Below are positions 57,201 to 64,000 of a stretch of DNA of 64,000 bases, piece after piece. Origin of the DNA: Pithys albifrons albifrons (lineage: Eukaryota > Chordata > Aves > Passeriformes > Thamnophilidae). A program made the translations under genes and the position numbers. Under the pieces are notes generated by a model. It was not told the origin of the DNA and did no database searches. It saw nothing but the letters and a program-made list of their open reading frames with translations. Within the stretch, counting starts at the first letter, position 1; each line of letters starts with the position of its first letter. The DNA lies in the NCBI RefSeq assembly GCF_047495875.1, contig NC_092462.1, forward strand, positions 31,220,023 through 31,284,022. Reading direction: 5' to 3'.

Positions 57201-59998
57201 GGTAGATGTGTTGACAGTGGGATTGTATTAGGACCACTCATTCATTCTGTAAGTACAAGTTAATTTCCATATGATACTGAATATATGTGAATAAATATTC
57301 AGCAGTCATTGTCAGACATTTTTTGTTCCTTATGAAAACGTAGATACTAAATTAGAAATACCAAGTGTCTGGTTCTTTTTCTTATGTGTGTGAAAAGATG
57401 CCAGCTTTCGCTTCTCCTAAATTTATAGCAGGGATATTTGTTAACTTTTTACCATAAAGTTGGAAAGTGTTTTGGTACAGTTAAGGAAGTCTTACTTTGT
57501 TTCAACAGTATTTCACTCTTACCTATTTTTTTCCACCCCTACCCTTCTTTAAAATTTGGTGTGCGAAGGAAAGAAACAAATATATTTTTTCTTTACCACA
57601 AGGTGTCGATAGTAGAGCTCATTTTGTGTTGGGAGGGAGCACTTGAGGTGGTCTAAAACACTGGTTTTGTTTTAAGTAGGCACATTTCAATGCAGCATTT
57701 CTCAAACTCCTTGAAATTCAGCAAATTATACAAGCAGGATATGTAGTTTTCTGAAGGATTTTGAATAGGTTTTCTTGAATTTTTGTGAATGACCACACAC
57801 TTTGAAATGACAAGCTTTCTTTTCATGCATATTTTAAAAAAACTGAAGGTATACGTTAATGTCTAGTTACAAACATGGTTTCTAAAATATACACTTCTGC
57901 CTTCATGCAAGTCAAACATTGTCTAATTTAGAATTCAGTTTTCCTATTTATTGTTGCCACAATGGCTTATTTTGTTCCTAGCCATTTACATTCTCAAAAT
58001 AACAACTATCCGTGTCTATTATCTACTCCAGAGAGACCTTATCTAATTTATGGAAAGGTTTTAGGGAGATTTCTGCAGAGGGCTAAATAAGAAACTATAT
58101 TGCTTTATTACTATTTTGGTTGAGCTGAGTTGAACTTTGGGAAAATACTCTGGTTAAAATTTCCAGTTAAACAGAAAGCATCGTTCTGGTTTCTGAGGAT
58201 GACTGGTAGTACTCCAGGACTGATAATTTTCAAAAGTTTTAAAAAACACAGTAGTTTGTTTCTGTGACACAAGATAGGTGCTACACTTTTACGCCTCTGG
58301 GTTGTGCAGGTTTTGAATAACATCCATGTTTTTTGAAGAGAGCATGACTTTGAACAGTTCATGGTTTTTTTGGATGTATTAATAAGAGAAATACAACAGA
58401 TGTTTTTTGATAATATCCTGCATAGGAAATCAAATCCATGTACAACACTTGCCAGTTATTACTTATGTTTCTACAGTTAAGTAACAATATATCCCCTGCA
58501 TTGTTACTCAAAGTAGAGAACAGGCTATATCTGTACTCTAAGGAACTTTTATATATTCAAAATATTTGTGTTTTTTTTCTAGTTTGGCTGGAATAGGGAT
58601 GACTATGACTTGCTAGCTGCGGGAAGGTAAATGTTATAAGAAGAAATTGGGTAAATTTGTAGTTCATATAATGATGTTAAGATAACTTTTTCCAGGACTT
58701 AGTATTGTCTTGTATTATCATTGAATTAATTTTTAATGTTTTTGTTAGATTTTGGGTTCTTTTTTAAGACTCACTTCGTATTCTCACTTGGAATTAAAAT
58801 TACAGAAACTTCATTCTGGAACCAACTTTCAATAAGAAAGGGAGGAAAGGGCTGAATGATTTTATTTAACAACTTAACTTTCTGATCATTTTGTGTCAAG
58901 AGGTTAAATCTTACAGTACAGAATAGTGATTGCCAGCTTCTCCTGTTTGGCTGTCACTGTTGAAAGTATGGATGGTAGCAGACCTTACTCTGAAAGATGC
59001 ACAAAAGAAGTTTCAGACAGAGGGCAGCATCCCTGTGTGGTTTTGCAGAAGCTCGGTGTCAGGACTTCATTTCCATATTCATGTTGTGGTTCTAGGGTTA
59101 GGAATCTGATGCAGAAAGCACAGGGTAAAATTCTGTCATGTAATTTAACATTCTTCATCTTCGATCTGAGTTAAGTCCATAAAAATGAGTAACATCCTGA
59201 GAATACTAGTGTTAGTGTGCTTGAATCTCCTGGAAAATAATAAATGTGGAGTGAAACTCTGGCTCCACTGAATTGGAGATGATAGAAATGAAGATTTTCC
59301 TCATAATTCTGTTGAGGATTTATGGACTATCACAATGGACATTTGAAAATAGTAGTACATAATTTTAATACAATCTGCCCTTCACATTGGAAGTGAGATC
59401 TTAACATCTCTTGATTTAAAAACAGGCTTTGCGTATTTAGTTACACACAGTGCAGACTGCTAACGTACGGAATTTAGATCAAAACTTCATGAAATTGATG
59501 CCTAAAATTCCTGCTAAATAGGCACTCAAAACAACGTTAGTGGAGAAAGATAGATAGATACCTTTATTAGAAGCTTGTAAGATGCACACCACAAAACATG
59601 CACACCCGTGATCAGGGATGTTACAGTTTTTACAAAATAACACACTAAAACCTTTAGGCATCAAAATGACCAGGGAAACTTACTTTTAGGTGTTAGATAA
59701 AATTCTTCACGTAAAAGTCAGCCCTTTCAACTCTTTATATTCATCCTTAATCCCTTGGTATGTTTGATGCATAATTCACAATTCTATTAGATGCCTATGG
59801 AGGGAATAATAGCATGTTCTATTATTCAGTTTTATTTCCATTGTGCTATTGCATTTTAAAGCTGAATTTGTGAAACTTGGTTTTACGGAATGTTTAGTTA
59901 TTTGAATGCCATTTTTCCAGTCTTGCAGGTCATCTCATTGAATGTGGTGCTCAGTGTACAGGTGGAATATTCACTGATTGGCACACAGTACCAGACTG
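50897..59998 (+). CDS. AtuA-like (DUF1446 family) protein, 5' part (8 exons, about 261 aa seen)
   Basis: Eight exons join in phase: 50897-51068, 51269-51369, 51682-51751, 52938-53068, 54606-54694, 57149-57248, 58583-58626 and 59921-59998; the frame stays open at the last donor, so the gene continues beyond 64000. The N-terminus (residues 1 to about 40) is rich in Arg, Ala and Leu with almost no acid residues, like a mitochondrial presequence. The rest matches the N-terminal part of the AtuA/DUF1446 family: [76 protein letters not shown] and [14 protein letters not shown] with FTDWH. Bacterial AtuA proteins act in acyclic terpene (citronellol/geraniol) breakdown; the animal role is not known to me. 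The start ATG follows GCCAGC and no upstream in-frame ATG is seen. Clean splice sites and conserved blocks argue against a pseudogene or contaminant. Confidence 0.85.
51795..52200 (+). mobile_element. CR1 LINE 3' end, plus strand, in intron 3 of the AtuA-like gene
   Basis: Plus-strand CR1: CTGTTCAGCCTGGAGAAG, then TTAGGAAGAAATTCTTTACT, then CACTGGAACAGGTTGCCCAG, then GGATGGGGCTTTGAGCAACC and CTGGTCTGGTGG, finishing in the family's terminal GGATTCTATGA at 52190-52200. The 3' end is intact and the 5' end truncated. It is the best-preserved CR1 3' end in the window. Confidence 0.95.
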
Positions 59999-60004
59999 GT
60001 AGGT

Positions 60005-63000
60005 AATCTTGACGTCAGCATGCATGTTTGTAGTGCACCAAAGGTGAGGTTTCCTACTTATATCTGTATTGTGAAAACTGCTTCTACCTTAGTCTTTTAG
60101 GGAAGGCAATATGGGCCTCAATATTTTGCCACCTCAACATTATTTTTATAAGGTCTTTTCTTCCTATTGCAGTTTTCCTTTTCGGTCAGGTGGGGTATTT
60201 TGTTAACTTCAGCAGATTTTGAAAAAAAAATAATTAGCCCATTGATTATTATTTCCCTTTTAGACTGTTTTTTCTGTTTTCTCTTTTGCCATCTGCTTTC
60301 TGCAAAGATCTGTTAGTGGTTCTCAGGTGGGGTTGTAATGAAAAAGACAATATTGATATTTGAGATGCTGTTATGTTAGTCTTCATTTAAATCAGAGTTG
60401 CCAGCTGGTCAGTCACAAGTTTTATATAACTTGCTTTGGTAGGGATGAACATATGCTGTAATTCTGTCCTATATAACCTGATCACCATTTAAATGTGTCA
60501 AATGGTCAGTCCTATAAAAAAATTACATGCGTATCTTGTGTTCAGACCCATTGAATTACTTTCACATAGAGATGTCCTTCTGCCTGCTGATGGAAGCTGG
60601 TTTTGACCAGTATGCTTTTAAGAGTAGTTAGAGAACATGGTTTTTTGATAGGATGAGTAGTTCTGGTTCCAGTTTGTTCTTGTCTTTCTTGGGGTGAGAG
60701 GGAGGAATCTTGTTCTGTGCTGTGTCATGAGAGAGGCAGTGCTTCTTTTATGTGATGGAGGAAAGGGCTGAAGAGCAGTGGGGAGATGCAGGAGAGAAGG
60801 GTGGCTTTAATACAGCATGTTCCTGTTCCCAAGTTGACTCTGGTCCACATGGAAGGAGCAGCAGTACTGTGCCCTGCAATCTGAAGAGCCCTAGGGCTGC
60901 CAGGCTTTTCTTTTTCTCCTTGTGGTGACTGCTTCTGACTCAGAGTGTGATCCTGAAAGATGTGTTCTGCTTTTCTGAGTTCCTGAACACTGCTGATTTA
61001 AAGGTAAAGGCATGTATGGCATTGAAAGAAACAGGGTCAGACATTTCTTTTCACCTGTTAGAAGTATGATAGCCCTGAACAAACTGCACTCAGTCTTCAC
61101 TGTTGTGTTTTATGGGAAATCAGGTGAGAGAGTTTATAGTAAAAAAACTCTATTTGTTTTAGAAATTTGTGACTATTAATCTTATTCCTATTCTGATGTA
61201 TCTCCCAATGATTTTATTATGCAGTATCATGAAACTTCTTGAAACCTCTGTAACTGTGACTCCAGAAGACCTTGCTTTCTAAAATAATGAAAGTGAAAAA
61301 CAATACCAATTTTCCTATTAAAATATTTGATAGGTCTTTATTTTTAAGGATTTTTCTGTGAGTAATGTCAGTCTGGTTTACAAAAGGAAAGGAACTTTAT
61401 TACACTACGAGCTACTGGAGTGGGAGTAGTTAATTTTACAGATGAATAAACATACATAGATACGTGTAGCTAACACTTTTGTGTCTGTAAGAATCATAGA
61501 ACTATGTCTAAAATCATAGTGAACTTGTGGTTTAGACTTGACTAGTGCTGACTTGAATCTCTGTTAATACAGAAGTTTAGCACCTGACACTGCTGTTACC
61601 TTGTGCTCATTGATATGCATGTGTGCTTTGGAACCATACATGACTGTGTTTGGGTTAATATAAGTTATTTACTTTCAGTTTAAGTATCCTAAAGAATTAA
61701 TCAGGGTGTCTTAGAACTAGTGGTTTTGTTTGCAAATTCCGAGTCTTAGACATTTAATTGATGGAATTCTTGAAATAAAACAATGTGACACATCAGCCTA
61801 TATGATAAACTCCTAAAACTAGTCCAAACCAGCATGAGCTTTGATTTTTATGTTTGGAGATGCAGAATGGAGATCCACTTAATTGACTGAAGTGGATTTG
61901 TGATCCAGCACATCCATTTAGGATATGGCGCAAAGGAAGGAGGGGAGGAAATGAGTTTTGATAATAATTTTGTTTCCTGATAAAAAATTGTTTACTGTAT
62001 TTAGGCCCAAATGCATGAAGGGGAGCGGGAAGAAGCCAAGTTAAATCTCTGTGTTGTTAATGTGCCTTTCACATATGAATTTCCCACTGCTGTGAGCGTG
62101 TTCTTGCAGCCAAGAGTACTCACCATTCAGGTCTTGCTAATGTGTCCTCAGCCTTTGTGTTAGAGCTTCAGAAAACCTGTCCCGTGCACATCCTGTTCTC
62201 TGGTGACTGAACGCTGGAGGGCAGCCTTTCTCCTGCTCACACCTTACTGCAGAGGGTGGGCTTGATCAACGTTAGACTTGGGTCATTTTATTGAATGTTC
62301 TTGGGGTTCTTTTTTTCTCCCCAAGAACCATAATCCATGTGGTTCTTCTGTCTTTGGCTTCTGAAGATGTAAGTGTACTGCTAAGGACTGATGGGCATGA
62401 CTTTTTCTAACTTGTAAACAAAAAACCAGAAAATTTATCATGTTTTAGGCTTATAAACCTTATCTGTCTATTGTTTATGCATAAGCAAAACTAATTAACT
62501 ATGTAAACAAGAGCACTTTTTAATCTAAGTCAGACAAGTTAGAGCTTATATTTTATGCATATACTATCCTGTCTTAAAGAGTATTGAGGCCCAGGATTGG
62601 ACACACTTCATTCATACAATATAACTTTAGTTGGTGGGGTTTTGGTGTTTTCTGTGGGATTTTTGTTTGCTTATTTTTAATTTTCTTGAAATGTTTGATA
62701 CAGATACTTCTGGGAACTCAATTCCACTGCATAAGGAAGCTTTAAGTCTCAGAAATATTTATGTGGGTATATTGTGGCCATTTAATAGTTAGCTATTAAA
62801 ACTCAAGCCATTCTTTCATTTTCTTTGTTGTGGTAGTAAAGTAAGTTTTTAGTGTAAAACAAGTGAAGTGCATGTTCCAACTCATGACTCTCCAAGTTAC
62901 TTTAGTTGAGAGAAGCCAAATTTATTTGGTTTCTGTCTATTGACCCGAGGCACTGGGATTTCTTTAACTGTGCTGTTAGACTCAGAGGCAGAAATAGGCA

Positions 63001-63290
63001 GAAATCCTGTAGCCAAAAGATTTTACCAAGTTTTCATGAAAAGAGGGAGATGGATAGAGGGTATAGGGGCTGTTTACTTTTCCAGTGAGAAAGTGGCTTC
63101 TCTGATGGCAGAGAATGATGATGAGGAACAATACATGAAACCTTTAGTTTACAGTATATAGAAGACTAAGGTGCATTCTTAAATGGTGATTTTACCTGTT
63201 ATCAAAAAATGCACTCACTCATTTTCTGTTACTTGTATAGTAATTTACATCGGCAAAAGTTACAGTGCATCACTGCTGCCAGTTTAATGT
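60005..63290 (+). other. Intron of the AtuA-like gene, no exon found
   Basis: After the donor at 59999-60000 no further AtuA-family exon was recognised before the CR1 at 63.3 kb. Open frames are short and unrelated to the family. The next exons are presumed to lie right of the window. Confidence 0.5.
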
Positions 63291-63296
63291 TTAGTG

Positions 63297-64000
63297 CAGA
63301 ACTACAGGACTGCCAGTGTCACGTCAGTGCTTGGTAAAATTATAGAGAAGATTATTCTGGGAAGTATTGAAAAACACCTGAAAGACAATGCAGTCACTGG
63401 TCACAGCCAGTACTGCTTCTTGAGAACAAAGTCCTGCTTATCATACCTTATTTCCTTTTATGGCAAGGTAACCCACCTAGCTGGTCAAGGGAAACCAGCT
63501 GAGGAATCTTCTTGGATTTCAGTAAAGCTTTTGATACTCTCTCTCACAGGATCCTTCTGGACAAAATATCCAGCACACAACTGGATAAACACATCATATG
63601 GTGGGTGAGCAGTTGGCTCATGGGTCAGCACAGAGGGTAACAGTGAATGGGGTAACATCAGACTGGTGACCTGTCACTAGTGGGGTTCCACAGGGCTCCA
63701 TGTTCTCTTTAATATCTTCCTTAATGACTTGGACACAGGACTGGAAGTGATACTAAGCAAGTTTGCAGATGACACAAAACTGGGAGGAACTGTTGACTCC
63801 CTCAGAGTCCCTCAACAAATTAGAGGGCTGGGCAATCACCAACCACATGAAATTCAACAAGGTCAAGTGCCGGATTATGTACCTGGGATGGGGCAGCCCT
63901 AGGTATATGGACTGACTGGGGAATGAGGTGCTGGAAAGCAGTGCCATGGAAAGGGACCTGGGGGTCCTGGTCGATGCAAGCTGAATGAGAGTCAGCAGTG
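63297..64000 (+). mobile_element. CR1 LINE ORF2 (reverse transcriptase) fragment, cut by the window edge
   Basis: The plus strand translates in broken frames to CR1 reverse transcriptase: SVLGKIIEKIILGSIEKHL, then TKSCLSYLISFYGKV, then a shifted frame with [11 protein letters not shown] (the FADD catalytic box) around 63750-63785. Frameshifts and stops show it is inactive. It reaches beyond base 64000. Confidence 0.92.

Noticed and set aside
59999..60004. TAG immediately after the last visible AtuA-like exon as a genuine stop codon
   Set aside because: TGGTAGGT fits a splice donor after GACTG, and stopping there would remove more than half of a conserved family domain, so a continuing intron is preferred.

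Overview
The window is vertebrate genomic DNA, almost certainly from a bird other than chicken. Genes are split into small exons with GT/AG introns, introns are AT-rich, promoters sit in CpG islands, and the recognisable interspersed repeats are CR1 LINEs. The proteins are clear orthologues of the vertebrate fibrinogen cluster, and I rebuilt their exon structures by hand from splice sites, reading phase and family knowledge.

Layout, left to right. (1) 349-10429, minus strand: 12 coding exons of PLRG1, a WD40 spliceosome protein; its last exons lie left of base 1. Its promoter is a CpG island at about 10.2-10.7 kb, next to CR1 debris and a GC-rich minisatellite. (2) 15944-22864, plus strand: complete FGB (fibrinogen beta), 8 exons, 480 aa. 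(3) 25090-31383, minus strand: complete FGA (fibrinogen alpha), 6 exons, with the long alpha-E form (758 aa) and the short alpha form (525 aa) made by reading into intron 5. (4) 37627-42794, minus strand: complete FGG (fibrinogen gamma), 10 exons, 434 aa. (5) 50897-59998 and beyond, plus strand: the first 8 coding exons of a gene for an AtuA/DUF1446-family protein with a CpG-island promoter and an arginine-rich, mitochondrial-presequence-like N-terminus. It continues past the right edge. A fragment of CR1 reverse transcriptase sequence fills the last 700 bases.

The three fibrinogen chains assemble as (alpha-beta-gamma)2 in hepatocytes. Their shared supply is reflected in promoter elements: HNF1-like sites at matching positions in FGB and FGA, a C/EBP-like site in FGA and a perfect STAT palindrome upstream of FGG. 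The order PLRG1(-) FGB(+) FGA(-) FGG(-) matches the mammalian cluster as I know it; the AtuA-like gene next to FGG is the unexpected neighbour. Points most worth checking are that gene, two RGD motifs in the alpha-C connector, and a gamma C-terminus reading KQVGDT with an in-frame stop that removes any gamma-prime extension. Positions and translations come from reading by eye; no database search was run.
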